A stretch of DNA of 64,000 nucleotides from CBDFKB01 sp965248715 (GCA_965248715.1 CBDFKB010000008.1:62001-126000), one strand, 5' to 3'. Shown: positions 17,591 through 26,467, numbered from the stretch's first letter. A program made the numbers and translations. Notes: generated by a model from the letters alone, not told the origin.

Positions 17591-17671
17591 GGTCTTCCTC
17601 TCACACAGCATCACCTGACGCCGTGTTCAGCGTTAAATTTGCTCTTACGTAGGCCTGAGAAAACCCGGCCG

Positions 17672-17889
17672 CTAGCCGAGATCCGACAACCGGTTTTCCA
17701 AATCATCCGCCGACAGGTAATTGCGCGCGAAAGTTTGCAATACCGCAGACGGAATGCGCCATTTGACCATCGCCTCCGTCCGGCCGACCATGCCTACCGG
17801 CGAAAGCCGAACGCGTCAATAATTGTGCGCAATTGCCGCACCGTGATCACCCTGAAATTCTCGGCAATGCCCAATTGCTTGTTGGCCAT
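17672..17889 (-). pseudogene. Frameshifted small ORF coupled to the rhomboid gene
   Basis: An ATG at 17887-17889 overlaps the rhomboid stop as TAATG and opens a 31-residue frame MANKQLGIAENFRVITVRQL that ends at TAG. The coding-like sequence then continues in another frame as VGMVGRTEAMVKWRIPSAVL to SADDLENRLSDLG and TAG at 17672. Read together this looks like a small gene of about 72 codons broken by one indel, or two overlapping small ORFs. I do not recognise it. Confidence 0.4.
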
Positions 17890-18629
17890 TATCGGCCCCA
17901 GCGCGGCGCCGGATCGACCTTTTTAGAGATCGGCGCCACAGCACGGTCGAACAAGGGTATATCGCGATGCTTGAGAACCAGCACCAATAATGCGCCGGCA
18001 ACAATGCCGCCGACATGGGCCGCCCAACTCACATCGTCGCCAACACTGAACAGGAACATGAAAATCTGGTAGGCGATCCAGGCGCCAATCGCCCAATAGG
18101 CTGGAATGCGCAACGGGATGCGGCCAAACGCCAACACCCAAAGTTTTACTCTTGGGTGCAGCATCAAATAGGCGGCGACAATGCCGGCTGCAGCACCGGA
18201 TGCGCCGACCAGCGGCCCGTTCGATTGTGGGAACGCAAAACCGTGCAGCAGCGCTGCGGCAGCCGCACAGGCCACGTAAAACAGCAAATATTTCATGTGC
18301 CCCATTGCGTCTTCCACATTGTCACCAAATACCCAGATGAATAACATGTTGCCGGCCAGGTGCATGAAATCGGTATGCAGAAATGCGTAGCTGACATAGG
18401 AAAGTTCAGCTGGAATGCGCAACAGGTCCACGGGCAGTTCGGCACCGTAATTGGCAACCGTCGGAATGAAACCATAGGAAATCATTACCGCCTGCGCCCC
18501 ATCTGGTCCAATTACCGCCGGGGTTACCATCATCAGCCAGATAATGATGTTGGCGGCAATGATCGCCAAAGTCACATAATGCAGTCTAATGCGCTCTAGG
18601 CTGTTGGCATCATGGATCGGAATAAACAA
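17889..18629 (-). CDS. Rhomboid family intramembrane serine protease
   Basis: Inner-membrane protease of six or seven helices, 246 residues, cleaving unknown membrane proteins. The catalytic serine is in GPLVGASGAAAGIVAAYLML and the histidine in WAAHVGGIVAGALLVLVLKH. FLHTDFMHLAGNMLFIWVFG is the L1/helix-2 motif with the conserved H and N. The start MFIPIHDANSLERIRLHYVT matches the group with a PIHD opening. Translation of a small downstream frame is coupled through TAATG. Confidence 0.94.
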   Translation of the reverse strand: MFIPIHDANSLERIRLHYVTLAIIAANIIIWLMMVTPAVIGPDGAQAVMISYGFIPTVANYGAELPVDLLRIPAELSYVSYAFLHTDFMHLAGNMLFIWVFGDNVEDAMGHMKYLLFYVACAAAAALLHGFAFPQSNGPLVGASGAAAGIVAAYLMLHPRVKLWVLAFGRIPLRIPAYWAIGAWIAYQIFMFLFSVGDDVSWAAHVGGIVAGALLVLVLKHRDIPLFDRAVAPISKKVDPAPRWGR

Positions 18630-18776
18630 TTCGCTGCCCTTTCATTCAATCCTGCATCGCGGTCGCCTTTAGAGCAAATCACCGCTTGCTTGAAACAGCA
18701 CCGCACTCTCTAGCGGTTTGCCTTGACCCATTTCCATATCCTCTTGATAAAGCCATCAAAAGGAAAAAGGCTTTGG
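18630..18776. other. Spacer between cobalamin adenosyltransferase and rhomboid genes
   Basis: Short spacer with AAAGCC and GGCTTT arms at about 18752-18776 that might act as a weak terminator of the upstream minus-strand gene. I see no gene and no cobalamin riboswitch. Confidence 0.3.
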
Positions 18777-19352
18777 CTACCGGTTTTCGCCTGGAACCCA
18801 AAGCCGGTCGGTTTGCCCGTGGTCATTGACCCAGCGCGCGGCGACAAACAAAAAGTCAGATGCCCGATTGGCATATCGCAATGCCTGATCGCTGACGATT
18901 TCGTCCTTGCTGGCAGCCAGTGCGACCATATGGCGTTCGGCCCGCCGTGTCACCGTGCGCGCCACGTGCAGTGCTGCCGCAGCCGTACTGCCGCCGGGCA
19001 AAACAAAGGTTCTAAGTGGCGACAGATCGGCGTTAAAGCGATCAATATCCCTTTCCAAGCGTATCACTTGGGCTTCGCTGATCCGCAGCGGTTCATATTC
19101 AAAATCTTTTGTGCCCGCAGGTGTCGCCAAATCGGCACCGAGATCGAACAAATCGTTTTGGATCCGCGCCAATGAAGCGCTTAGTTTGCCGTCTTCAATA
19201 TGAACAATTGCGACGCCGATTGCTGCATTGGCCTCGTCGACCGTACCGTAGGCTGCGACCCTAAGGTCGTTTTTTTGCCGCCGCTCACCAGTGCCAAGCG
19301 CTGTGCTGCCATCGTCGCCGGTCCGGGTATAAATCTTGTTGAGCACCACCAT
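18777..19352 (-). CDS. Cob(I)yrinic acid/cob(I)alamin adenosyltransferase, PduO type
   Basis: Cytoplasmic enzyme that adds the 5'-deoxyadenosyl group of ATP to reduced corrinoid to make coenzyme B12. 191 residues, usual size. Family motifs: KIYTRTGDDGSTALGTGERR (ATP-binding N-terminus), AYGTVDEANAAIG, and the C-terminal ARTVTRRAERHMVAL with YANRASDFLFVAARW. It precedes the rhomboid gene and follows a HIG1-like gene by 21 bp on the minus strand. It could serve methylmalonyl-CoA mutase or other B12 enzymes elsewhere. Confidence 0.95.
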   Translation of the reverse strand: MVVLNKIYTRTGDDGSTALGTGERRQKNDLRVAAYGTVDEANAAIGVAIVHIEDGKLSASLARIQNDLFDLGADLATPAGTKDFEYEPLRISEAQVIRLERDIDRFNADLSPLRTFVLPGGSTAAAALHVARTVTRRAERHMVALAASKDEIVSDQALRYANRASDFLFVAARWVNDHGQTDRLWVPGENR

Positions 19353-19373
19353 GTTTAAGCACCGCCGGTCTTT

Positions 19374-19571
19374 TTATCGGGAGAAAATCAACACGCCAGC
19401 GACAATCGCCAGCACTGCCAGGAACTGTGCTACCACCCTTAGCCGCATCAGGTTTTGCGACCGGCTGGCGCTGCCACCTCTGGCCATGTTGATCAGGCCG
19501 AGCAACAATATGATAGCAACCAGGATCAGCAAAGCCGGTATCACATAGGTCATCAATGAAGTCACATTCAT
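19374..19571 (-). CDS. Two-helix HIG1-like membrane protein
   Basis: 65-residue protein with two membrane helices joined by a short basic loop: MNVTSLMTYVIPALLILVAI, then NMARGGSASRSQNLMRLRVV, then AQFLAVLAIVAGVLIFSR. The loop pattern RGG...SxxLMRxRV is that of HIG1-domain proteins, which in mitochondria assist cytochrome oxidase assembly; the bacterial role is not settled. Its ATG overlaps the SDR stop (ATGA), and it lies next to the adenosyltransferase, an arrangement I believe is common in alphaproteobacteria. Confidence 0.8.
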   Translation of the reverse strand: MNVTSLMTYVIPALLILVAIILLLGLINMARGGSASRSQNLMRLRVVAQFLAVLAIVAGVLIFSR

Positions 19572-20392
19572 CCCCGTTTCTGCAGCAGACGATAAAACAC
19601 CGACGACGGCAGGAAGCGTTTCAGCGCCATTAATATATGGGTCGGAGCGCAAACATAATAGTGCGGCCGCGGATGGTTCGCGTTCAGCGCCTGCACCAAT
19701 TTGGTATGAACCGCGCGCGGCTGCAATTTGAACCGGCTCTTGGTCCCGCCGCCCTTTAAGCGCTTGAGCTGGACGCTATAGGCGTCGCGATGCGAACTGC
19801 TTTCGGCGTCAATGTTGGCGGTGAAATGCGGCAGGGCATTTTCGGCAAACCGGGTCGCGATCGCGCCGGGCTCGATCAGGCTGACATGGACACCGGAACC
19901 GGCAAGTTCCATGCGCATCGCCATTGCCAGTCCCTCAAGTGCGTATTTGGAGGCGCAATAAGGCCCGCGGAACCGCATCGGCAACAAACCCAGGACCGAG
20001 GAACAAAACACAATACGCCCGGCGCCATTGGCCCGCATTGCCGGCACCAGCCGTTTGGTCAAATGGTGCGGGCCGAAGAAATTGGCATCAAACTGCCGGC
20101 GCAACGCGTCGGTGCCGATGTCCTCGACCGCGCCGAGCTGGCCGTAGGCGCCATTGTTGAAAAGCGCAAATAGCTTGCCGTCGGTGGCCGCTAGTACCTG
20201 GTCTGCCACCGCATCAATGGTTTTGGGCAGCCCATAGTCGAGGGTGTGGGCGATAAAACCCAGGTCAGCCAACCGCTCAATGTCGCGCTTCTTGCGTGCG
20301 GTGGCGTGGACCTGCCACCCGTCCGCCTTGAGCTGCTCGGCGCAGTAGGCGCCAATGCCTGACGAACATCCGGTAATCAGGATCGATTTCAT
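19568..20392 (-). CDS. Short-chain dehydrogenase/reductase
   Basis: Classical SDR oxidoreductase, 274 residues. NAD(P)-binding TGCSSGIG at the N-terminus (MKSILITGCSSGIGAYCAEQ), NNGAYG for the usual NNAG, catalytic Ser in VFCSSVLGLLPMRFRGPYCA and YxxxK as YCASKYAL. The C-terminal extension (HYYVCAPTHILMALKRFLPS) is like membrane-associated SDRs of the retinol/steroid type. Substrate unknown. Translationally coupled to the HIG1-like gene. Confidence 0.93.
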   Translation of the reverse strand: MKSILITGCSSGIGAYCAEQLKADGWQVHATARKKRDIERLADLGFIAHTLDYGLPKTIDAVADQVLAATDGKLFALFNNGAYGQLGAVEDIGTDALRRQFDANFFGPHHLTKRLVPAMRANGAGRIVFCSSVLGLLPMRFRGPYCASKYALEGLAMAMRMELAGSGVHVSLIEPGAIATRFAENALPHFTANIDAESSSHRDAYSVQLKRLKGGGTKSRFKLQPRAVHTKLVQALNANHPRPHYYVCAPTHILMALKRFLPSSVFYRLLQKRG

Positions 20393-20403
20393 GGTTGATG
20401 TGC

Positions 20404-20509
20404 CTAGCGCTTGTCACGAAGCGTTGGATTCGCTTCGTCGCGCTATCCCTTTGTTTACGCGCGTCATTTTTCCCAAAGCCGGCGACCACTTTTGGGTGAC
20501 ACGCTATAG
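20404..20509 (+). repeat. 106-bp TA-bounded palindromic repeat
   Basis: Full copy starting CTAGCGCTTGTCACGAAGCG and ending GTGACACGCTATAG. Contains hairpin arms CGAAGCG/CGCTTCG and CCCAAA/TTTGGG. Lies upstream of the SDR gene, so may influence its promoter. Confidence 0.9.
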
Positions 20510-20593
20510 ATTTTACGTCCGCCCCGTACGACCTTTTAGATGGTGGCGAATTGATTGTCGAAGCCGGCATATAGCTATGCCGCGCAAATAGAT

Positions 20594-21547
20594 TCAACCG
20601 GCGGGTTGAAACGGTTCAAGATTGCCCAGCGCCAGCGCCGCACAATTTTCAGCCTCGGCATAGGCGGTGGCAATGACCTGGCTAGCGGTCATGCCCGCCT
20701 CACGCAACTGCCTGATACCAACATCTAAGTGCGACTTGGATAATTTGCGCCCGTCAGCGTCCAATATCAGCGCGTGGTGGTGGTAATTAGGTGTGGTAAA
20801 TCCGAGCAATTTCTGTAGCAGGCATTGCACCACCGTTGCGCCATAAAGATCACGCCCGCGCACCACATGGGTTATATTCTGCATTTGGTCATCCACGGTT
20901 GCCGCCAGATGGTAGCTGACCGGCGCATCGCGGCGGGTAAGCGCGATATCGCCCCAAATCGCCGGATCGCCGGTTAACCAATTTTCCTGAAATCCAGCCG
21001 GGAACCCGTCTTCGCGCCATCTTAAATTCTCACCAATATGTTCTTTCGCGGCCGCGATTGCCAGCCGCCAGACCGGATGGGTACCGTCAGCGATCATGTG
21101 CTCGCCATCACTAGCCGGCAGTTCGCGTTCGGTGGATGGGTAATGCGGGGCGCCGTCTGGATCACGCGGCCATGGGACGCCTTGGGTCTCAAATTTTGCC
21201 ACCCAACGGCCAATTGCGCCACGGCTAAGAAAACCCGGATAGGCAAGGCCTTGCTCGCGCAACCGCTCTACAAAGGGTAGATATTCAGCAAAGCGTTCGG
21301 ATTGGCGCCAGGGCTTTTCGTCCCATTCAAAGCCGATCCAGGTAAGGTCGTGGATCATTGCCGCCTCAAGCTGAGGACTGCATCGGGTTTGATCAATGTC
21401 CTCGATCCGTAACAGTAATTTGCCGCCGGCGGCCCGGGCCAGGCGCTGAACCTCCAGCGCCGAATATGCGTGACCGAGATGCAACGCTCCGTTCGGACTT
21501 GGGGCAAATCGAAACACCGGTTGCGCGGGACCGGGTTTCGCCGCCAT
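20594..21547 (-). CDS. gluQ: Glutamyl-Q tRNA(Asp) synthetase
   Basis: Truncated GluRS paralog that puts glutamate on queuosine of tRNA-Asp. About 317 residues from MAAKPGPAQPVFRFAPSPNG. HIGH-type motif ALHLGHAYSALEVQ, KMSKS-type motif as ADGRKLSKSHLDVGIRQ, and no C-terminal anticodon-binding domain, as expected. DLTWIGFEWDEKPWRQSERF is typical. An upstream in-frame ATG (21586) would overlap the divergent glycosylase start; I prefer 21547. The FRGAAG-like zinc-site cysteines of some GluQ (CYCTR) are replaced by YPGFLSRG here. Confidence 0.93.
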   Translation of the reverse strand: MAAKPGPAQPVFRFAPSPNGALHLGHAYSALEVQRLARAAGGKLLLRIEDIDQTRCSPQLEAAMIHDLTWIGFEWDEKPWRQSERFAEYLPFVERLREQGLAYPGFLSRGAIGRWVAKFETQGVPWPRDPDGAPHYPSTERELPASDGEHMIADGTHPVWRLAIAAAKEHIGENLRWREDGFPAGFQENWLTGDPAIWGDIALTRRDAPVSYHLAATVDDQMQNITHVVRGRDLYGATVVQCLLQKLLGFTTPNYHHHALILDADGRKLSKSHLDVGIRQLREAGMTASQVIATAYAEAENCAALALGNLEPFQPAG

Positions 21548-21584
21548 AATTTGCCCTTGAGCAGGATCGGAATCAGGATCGCAC

Positions 21585-22268
21585 ATGAGTCAACTAATTG
21601 TCACAAAAATCCGCGATGAGAAAGACATCCGCCGAGGCTTGCTGGCATTGTCTAAACTTGATGTACGCTTGGCGAGGTTGGCGCAGATAGCCGGTCCGGT
21701 GCCGTTGCGGGCAGCGGAGCCAGGTTTCGCCGGCTTGGCCGGGATCATCGTGTCACAACAGGTTTCGCGTGCCAGCGCGACGGCAATTCATCAACGCTTG
21801 CTACAGCATGTTGATCCGCTCAGCCCGCAATCCGTGCTTGCCAGTTCCGATGAAGTTTTTCGCGCCGTTGGCTTGTCGCGACCGAAACAGGCGACGTTGC
21901 GCGCCTGCGCCCGCGCCGTGGTCGACGATGGACTTGATCTCGAACAATTGTGCCATCTCGCCCCTGGCGATGCCCGCGACCGTTTGATCGCCATCCACGG
22001 CATCGGTCCATGGACGGCCGAGGTCTATTTGATGTTTTGCGCTGGTCACAGCGATATTTTTCCGGCCGGCGATGTGGCACTACAAGAAGCGGCCCGCGCT
22101 GGGCTCGATCTCAAAGTAAGACCGGGAGCGCGCGAACTGGAAGCAATTGCACAACAATGGCGCCCGTGGCGTTCGGTGGCGGCGCGTCTATTGTGGGCAT
22201 ATTATCGCACCTTGAAAGGCGGCCGCGACGCAATGGCTGCCCCGATCGGACCGGCGCCAAAGGAATGA
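21585..22268 (+). CDS. DNA-3-methyladenine glycosylase II-like protein
   Basis: HhH-GPD base-excision glycosylase, 227 residues, AlkA-like catalytic domain without the N-terminal domain. FAGLAGIIVSQQVSRASATA is the family helix pair, IHGIGPWTAEVYLMF the helix-hairpin-helix, and FPAGDVALQEAARAG supplies the catalytic Asp. It would excise alkylated bases. Divergent from gluQ with only 37 bp between preferred starts. Confidence 0.92.
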   Translation: MSQLIVTKIRDEKDIRRGLLALSKLDVRLARLAQIAGPVPLRAAEPGFAGLAGIIVSQQVSRASATAIHQRLLQHVDPLSPQSVLASSDEVFRAVGLSRPKQATLRACARAVVDDGLDLEQLCHLAPGDARDRLIAIHGIGPWTAEVYLMFCAGHSDIFPAGDVALQEAARAGLDLKVRPGARELEAIAQQWRPWRSVAARLLWAYYRTLKGGRDAMAAPIGPAPKE

Positions 22269-22294
22269 TGTCAACGGTGGCTGATCTTGGCCCA

Positions 22295-22369
22295 GAACCG
22301 GAAACCGGTTCCAATTATCTTTGAACAATCCTAAACTAGCGAAATAGCCCGCCAGCACTTTTGGCGGGC
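22295..22369 (+). promoter_or_regulatory. Two stem-loops ahead of the HNH gene
   Basis: GAACCGG/CCGGTTC (about 22295-22311) could be a terminator-like hairpin after the glycosylase. A second hairpin, GCCCGCCA/TGGCGGGC (22347-22369), ends three bases before the GGAGG ribosome site of the TTG-started HNH gene, so it may limit or tune initiation. Confidence 0.45.
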
Positions 22370-22382
22370 CTGGAGGAAACAT

Positions 22383-22940
22383 TTGACCGTCCCGCTTTCG
22401 CCCGACGCCCATCCGGCCCTGGTGCTTAATGCCGACTACCGGCCGCTGAGCTATTATCCGCTGTCGCTTTGGTGCTGGCAGGATTCGATCAAGGCGGTGT
22501 TTCTCGACCGGGTCAACATCGTCGCCGAATATGAAACCTGCGTGCACAGTCCGTCTTTCAAGATGGCGCTGCCGAGCGTGGTCTCGCTGAAGAATTATGT
22601 GCGGCCAAACCGTCATCCGGCCTTTACCCGGTTCAACGTGTTCCTTCGCGATCGCTTTACCTGCCAATATTGCGGTTCGGGCGACGAACTGACCTTCGAC
22701 CATCTGGTACCCCGTTCCAAGGGCGGGCTGACCACGTGGAACAATGTGATCGCTGCTTGTTCGCCGTGCAACCTGCGCAAGGGCAATAAGCTGCCCAAAG
22801 AAGCCAAGATGTGGCCTGGCCACATGCCCTATGTGCCGAGCGTGGAAGATCTGCACCGCAACGGCCGCGGCTTCCCGCCTAACTATCTGCACGAAAGTTG
22901 GATGGATTTTCTTTATTGGGACAGCGAACTGGAGCCGTGA
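22383..22940 (+). CDS. HNH endonuclease domain protein
   Basis: 185-residue protein with a single HNH nuclease fold. Zinc and catalytic region: FTCQYCGSGDELTFDHLVPR, SKGGLTTWNNVIAACSPCNL, then RKGNKLPKEAKM. The N-terminal VLNADYRPLSYYPLSLWCWQ is shared by a widespread alphaproteobacterial housekeeping HNH group of unknown role. TTG at 22383 is the start: GGAGG lies eight bases upstream and no ATG or GTG fits. Its 3' end overlaps the convergent dsbB by 28 bp. Confidence 0.92.
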   Translation: MTVPLSPDAHPALVLNADYRPLSYYPLSLWCWQDSIKAVFLDRVNIVAEYETCVHSPSFKMALPSVVSLKNYVRPNRHPAFTRFNVFLRDRFTCQYCGSGDELTFDHLVPRSKGGLTTWNNVIAACSPCNLRKGNKLPKEAKMWPGHMPYVPSVEDLHRNGRGFPPNYLHESWMDFLYWDSELEP

Positions 22941-23461
22941 TCGCTGCTTGCGGGGGCGATGGGCCAGGCTTTAAGGCTGATCAAGATTACCGCCAACAGG
23001 CCAAGGCTGGTGACCATGTTCCAGCCGGCAAAGGAAAGGCCGAGAAATCTTCCTGCCGCCTGATCGCATGAGGGCGGTTTTTGCCGGTTGAGGGCGCTTA
23101 GTAAATTGTCCGTCGAAGTGGCAAGACCACCGCCACCGCCACAGGTTTCCGGTCCGGGCCAAAAACCCCATTCGACGCCTGAATGATAGACCGCCAAATA
23201 GAGCGACCAGGCCATCAATGCCATCAAAGCCGCCATGGCAAGCCGCGCCAAATAGTCGGGCCATCTCGATGTTGCGGCAACCGCTGCAAACAACGCCACC
23301 GGGATGCCAAGATAATAGGGAATGCGCTCTTTTAGGCATAACGCGCAGGGAACATAACCGCCGATATGTTCGAACCCAAGCGCGCTACCAACCACGATTG
23401 CCATGGCCAGCGCCAGCAAAATTGCCGCCAAAGGCAAGCGGGTAATCCGATCTAGTATCAT
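22913..23461 (-). CDS. dsbB: Disulfide bond formation protein B
   Basis: Inner-membrane quinone reductase that reoxidises DsbA, 182 residues with four helices. First Cys pair GGYVPCALCLKERIPYYLGI, second pair across the periplasmic loop (GPETCGGGGGL and KPPSCDQAAGRF). Start MILDRITRLPLAAILLALAM. Convergent with and overlapping the HNH gene end. Confidence 0.94.
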   Translation of the reverse strand: MILDRITRLPLAAILLALAMAIVVGSALGFEHIGGYVPCALCLKERIPYYLGIPVALFAAVAATSRWPDYLARLAMAALMALMAWSLYLAVYHSGVEWGFWPGPETCGGGGGLATSTDNLLSALNRQKPPSCDQAAGRFLGLSFAGWNMVTSLGLLAVILISLKAWPIAPASSDHGSSSLSQ

Positions 23462-23498
23462 TGCTTCGTTGGTTCCGAATTTTCCAGATTGTAATTAT

Positions 23499-24086
23499 TC
23501 ACAGCAAATATCGAACCGCAAAATAGAGCACAATAATGGCCGCAGCGCCCAGTGTGGCGATTAAACCGAGCCGGCCCTCGATGAACTCCTTGATCGGCTC
23601 GCCATAGGCATTCAACAACCAGGCCAAAAAATAAAACCGCGCGCCGCGCGCGACTATCGCCGAGACGATGAACAGCCAGATATTGATCCCCATAGCGCCG
23701 GACAGGATGGTCACCACCTTGATTGGCGGCAAATGGGCAAGGCCAGACGTGATCAGCAGCAGCAAAATGGTACTGGCATCGGCGGAGCCGCGGATCTCCT
23801 CAAAGGCATCGAGCTTGCCATAAAACTCCAATACCGGACGGCCAACCGCATCATAGGCGTAAGAACCAAGAAACCAGCCGGCGATGCCGCCAAGAACCGA
23901 AAACAAAGTTGCAATCGCCGCATAGCGATAAACCCTATTTGGGCGGGCCAGTCCCATCGGCACGAATAACACGTCGGCAGGGATCAAAAACACCGAGCTT
24001 TCGATAAAGGCAATAAAGCCGAGCCACCAGCTGGCCATCGGCCGGGCGGCGAGCGAAAGCGTCCAGTCATAAAGCTTACGAAGCAT
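23499..24086 (-). CDS. YqaA/DedA-related membrane protein
   Basis: 195-residue inner-membrane protein with about four or five helices, related to the SNARE-associated (VTT) family. Markers: FIAFIESSVFLIPADVLFVP, GGIAGWFLGSYAYDAVGRP and ARGARFYFLAWLLNAYGEPI. VTT-family proteins move lipids between leaflets; a specific role here is unknown. It sits 37 bp upstream of dsbB on the same strand and may be cotranscribed. Confidence 0.9.
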   Translation of the reverse strand: MLRKLYDWTLSLAARPMASWWLGFIAFIESSVFLIPADVLFVPMGLARPNRVYRYAAIATLFSVLGGIAGWFLGSYAYDAVGRPVLEFYGKLDAFEEIRGSADASTILLLLITSGLAHLPPIKVVTILSGAMGINIWLFIVSAIVARGARFYFLAWLLNAYGEPIKEFIEGRLGLIATLGAAAIIVLYFAVRYLL

Positions 24087-24519
24087 GGCGGGCCTTTATA
24101 GCAAGAAAAATTAACATGGAAGCATTTGCCTACAGCGATTTGGTTGGCAGGCGAAAGCCCTTTTTGATGAATTCGAAGTCAATCGTGCCCCCCAGTGGGA
24201 AACATCCCGGTCTGCGGCGATGAGCAATTTTACGCCATTATTGCTGCCATGCCCGGCTTGCCGGGCGGAACATCCAATGGGCCTTCCGTGCGCCAACCCC
24301 GCGATGGGTCTGGCCTATCGTTGCTTGATATTGCCGCAAAATCGCGCCATCACATTGGCTGCCAATTCATCAAAATGGTTCCATCAACCTCAGGGAGCAA
24401 AATCGCGGTGCCAAAACCATAATGCGATTTAATTGGTGGGTAAACCGTATCGGATTATCTTGGCGATGATCAAACAAATGGTTGACCGGGTAGGCGCTTG
24501 GGCGCTATCCCGGCTGCGG
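24087..24519. other. Intergenic region before tRNA-Leu
   Basis: 433 bp with no recognised gene. The best small frame is 24220-24432 on the plus strand (70 codons, MSNFTPLLLPCPACRAEHPM, several cysteines), but it has no homolog I recognise and a weak ribosome site, so I do not annotate it as a gene. The region carries the divergent or leader sequences for the tRNA. Confidence 0.4.
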
Positions 24520-24606
24520 GCCCCTGTGGCGGAACTGGTAGACGCGGCAGACTCAAAATCTGTTTCCGGTAACGGAGTGGGAGTTCGAGTCTCCCTGGGG
24601 GCACCA
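24520..24606 (+). tRNA. tRNA-Leu (anticodon CAA)
   Basis: 87-nt class II tRNA with encoded CCA. Acceptor strands GCCCCTG and TGGGGGC pair with G-U closures, D-loop includes AACTGGTAGAC, anticodon stem CAGA/TCTG encloses loop CTCAAAA (anticodon CAA, codon UUG), a variable arm CGGTAACGGAGT-like extra stem follows, and the T-arm is GGGAGTTCGAGTCTCCC. Adjacent to the remains of a site-specific recombinase. Confidence 0.95.
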
Positions 24607-24818
24607 AATCGGACTTTCCGGCACGAACACTCTCTAACACCTTGAAAGGTATGGAGGTTTTTGGTGTTCGATAACCCTCATTTCGGCAGTAGGCTATGGG
24701 CTCAGAAAAGGCCAGTCTGAGCACCAGTCTTTTCATGTGATAGTGGCCGCAAGCCCATAGATTCCAGGGGTTTGCGAGAAATTGCAGGGAGTGTTCGATA
24801 AATTCATCGAACCGGTTA

Positions 24819-24924
24819 CTAGGGCGTGCCACCCAAAAGTGGGTACCGGTTTTGGGAAAAATGACACGCATAAACCAAGAGATAGCGCGACGAAGCTATT
24901 CCAAAGCTTGGTGACAAGCGCTAG
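24819..24924 (-). repeat. 106-bp TA-bounded palindromic repeat, inside recombinase
   Basis: Inverted orientation; CTAG at both ends. Deleting the element with one CTAG copy joins codons ATG GTT CCT AGT AAC CGG TTC and restores the recombinase reading frame (MVPSNRFDEF), so insertion occurred at a CTAG with TA duplication. Confidence 0.92.
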
Positions 24925-25152
24925 GAACCATGCTGTTTTGCAGTTTGTCGGCGATGATGCGGTTTTGATGCTCCAAGGTTTCAATCTTGCCTTCATAGGC
25001 AGCGATAACCGTTGCATTGGAGGCCGATAGAATGGGTTCCAACAGTTCTTCAATCCGTTTCTCGTTTGTCCTGGCTTCCTGGCTGAGCGTCGTAATACGT
25101 GCCTCAGCTTGTGCGGTGCGCTGGCTCCATGCTTGTTTGAACATGGTCCTTG

Positions 25153-25550
25153 CCAATTCAATCAAGTCTCTGGCTGGTTGCAAAGAACGCACTATATCGG
25201 CAAACTCGCCCTCGATTACCTCGCGGCGGATTGACTTGCGATAGCTGTCGCAGCCCCTGGTGTCGCACAGATAATGCGCGTTTCACATAAAACTAAATTG
25301 CTCAACGCGCTCTATCTGGTTGTTTGGGCGCGTATTCTTGCCCGAAAACCGCACCACACTTTTCGGGAATACGCTGTCGTATGGATACTGTTTTCGGTTG
25401 CCCTTCGACCAGCAAGAGGTAAGCGGATTTTGGCTATTGCAGAGCCAACGCTTGGTGACAAGCGCTGCCAGCCCTTGCGGCGTTCCTGTACCAATTCAAT
25501 CAAGTCTCTGGCTGGTTGCAGACCCGCTGTTGGAGAACGCACGATATCGG
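25153..25550. repeat. Duplicated recombinase segment with repeat fragments between
   Basis: The 30-bp stretch CCAATTCAATCAAGTCTCTG... occurs at 25153-25182 and again at 25491-25520, each followed by GAACGCAC(T/G)ATATCGG. The second copy carries an extra GACCCGCTGTTGG-like insert. Between them lie fragments of the 106-bp repeat family (about 25305-25378 and 25444-25466). This marks a local rearrangement of the recombinase gene. Confidence 0.7.
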
Positions 25551-25760
25551 CCTGACTTTCCAACCGGCCACAGGCGTATCCCTCAAATGCCTCTGTTACG
25601 ATTGATGCCAAAGGTTCGTCGGTCACGAGTTCCTTGCCGCCGCCATTTGCATCGGTGTACTTATACCCCTTGGGCGCGCGAAACACCCAAAAGCCTTGTT
25701 CAACACGCGCCTTCATCTTTTGAAGCACCTGCCGTCCATTTTGTTCACGCTCCAGTTCGC

Positions 25761-25930
25761 CTAGTGGAATGAATTTGACATTTGAGCCCCATTTGCGGCC
25801 TTATCCTTTGTCAAATGTCAAATTCAAATAATTCCACTAGATTCAATATCTTGCTAGTGGTTCTTTAGATTCAAACATTTGCAAATTCGCCTGCTGCAAC
25901 GGGACGCAAATGTTGGAACTGAACCACTAT
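25761..25930 (-). repeat. 170-bp CTAG-bounded double palindrome, copy 2
   Basis: Second copy of the element at 15696-15864, ends CTAG and CTAT. It separates recombinase residues ...FIETIIAA and GELEREQNGR, which are adjacent in intact family members. Simple excision leaves a one-base frame discrepancy, so the gene may already have been damaged or the event was imprecise. Confidence 0.85.
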
Positions 25931-26323
25931 GCTGCGATGATGGTTTCGATGAATTTACCTTCCGGCGTATCTTCGATTTTGAAGTTAAGACAATCAACCA
26001 AGGCGCCACGCTGTTTTAGTAACCGGCGCAGTTTGCGGTAAAACTCCACATCGCGGGCAAAACGCTTGAGATCATCGAAGATCACCACATAGGTTTTTTT
26101 TGCGGGTTTTCTCAGTCTGGGCCTCAAGATAAGCGAGAAGCGCCACCATACCAGGCCGCTTCATGAAGTCGCCTTCCCCGGTGATGGTATCAGGGAATAT
26201 CGCTTCGACATCACAACCAAGTTGCAGCGCTCTTTCGCGGCAGCGGTGTTCCTGACTATCAATACCCGAGCCCTCGTCTTCCTGTTTCTTGCTGGATACA
26301 CGACAGTAAATCAGCGCCGCATC

Positions 26324-26467
26324 TGAGCACCTATAAAAACCCTTCTTTTGGGTCCTGGGAGCAATTTTTTGTTTTTGCGTTCCGCAAATATTTCAACATA
26401 TTATCCGGTACTCGAAACTTCAAAATCACACCCAGCCCAACAAAATCGAGGGTTTTTAGAGGTACTC
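26324..26467 (+). mobile_element. 144-bp MITE-like element, copy 2
   Basis: Same inverted ends as 11332-11475. Inserted between recombinase codons for KP and AAL: the minus strand reads AAACCG-GAT-[element]-GAT-GCGGCG, and deleting the element plus one GAT gives an uninterrupted KPDAALIYCRVSS. This fixes the duplication at 3 bp. Confidence 0.9.

Noticed and set aside
18630..18776. Cobalamin riboswitch near the adenosyltransferase
   Set aside because: No B12-box-like sequence (GCCACTG) or appropriate structure seen, and the spacer is on the 3' side of the gene.
24220..24432. 70-codon Cys-containing ORF
   Set aside because: Possible zinc-ribbon look (CPAC) but only one pair is convincing, and the C-terminal half is not protein-like.
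24520..24606. Duplicate tRNA end as an attachment site
   Set aside because: I found no second copy of the tRNA-Leu 3' end on the far side of the recombinase region in this window.
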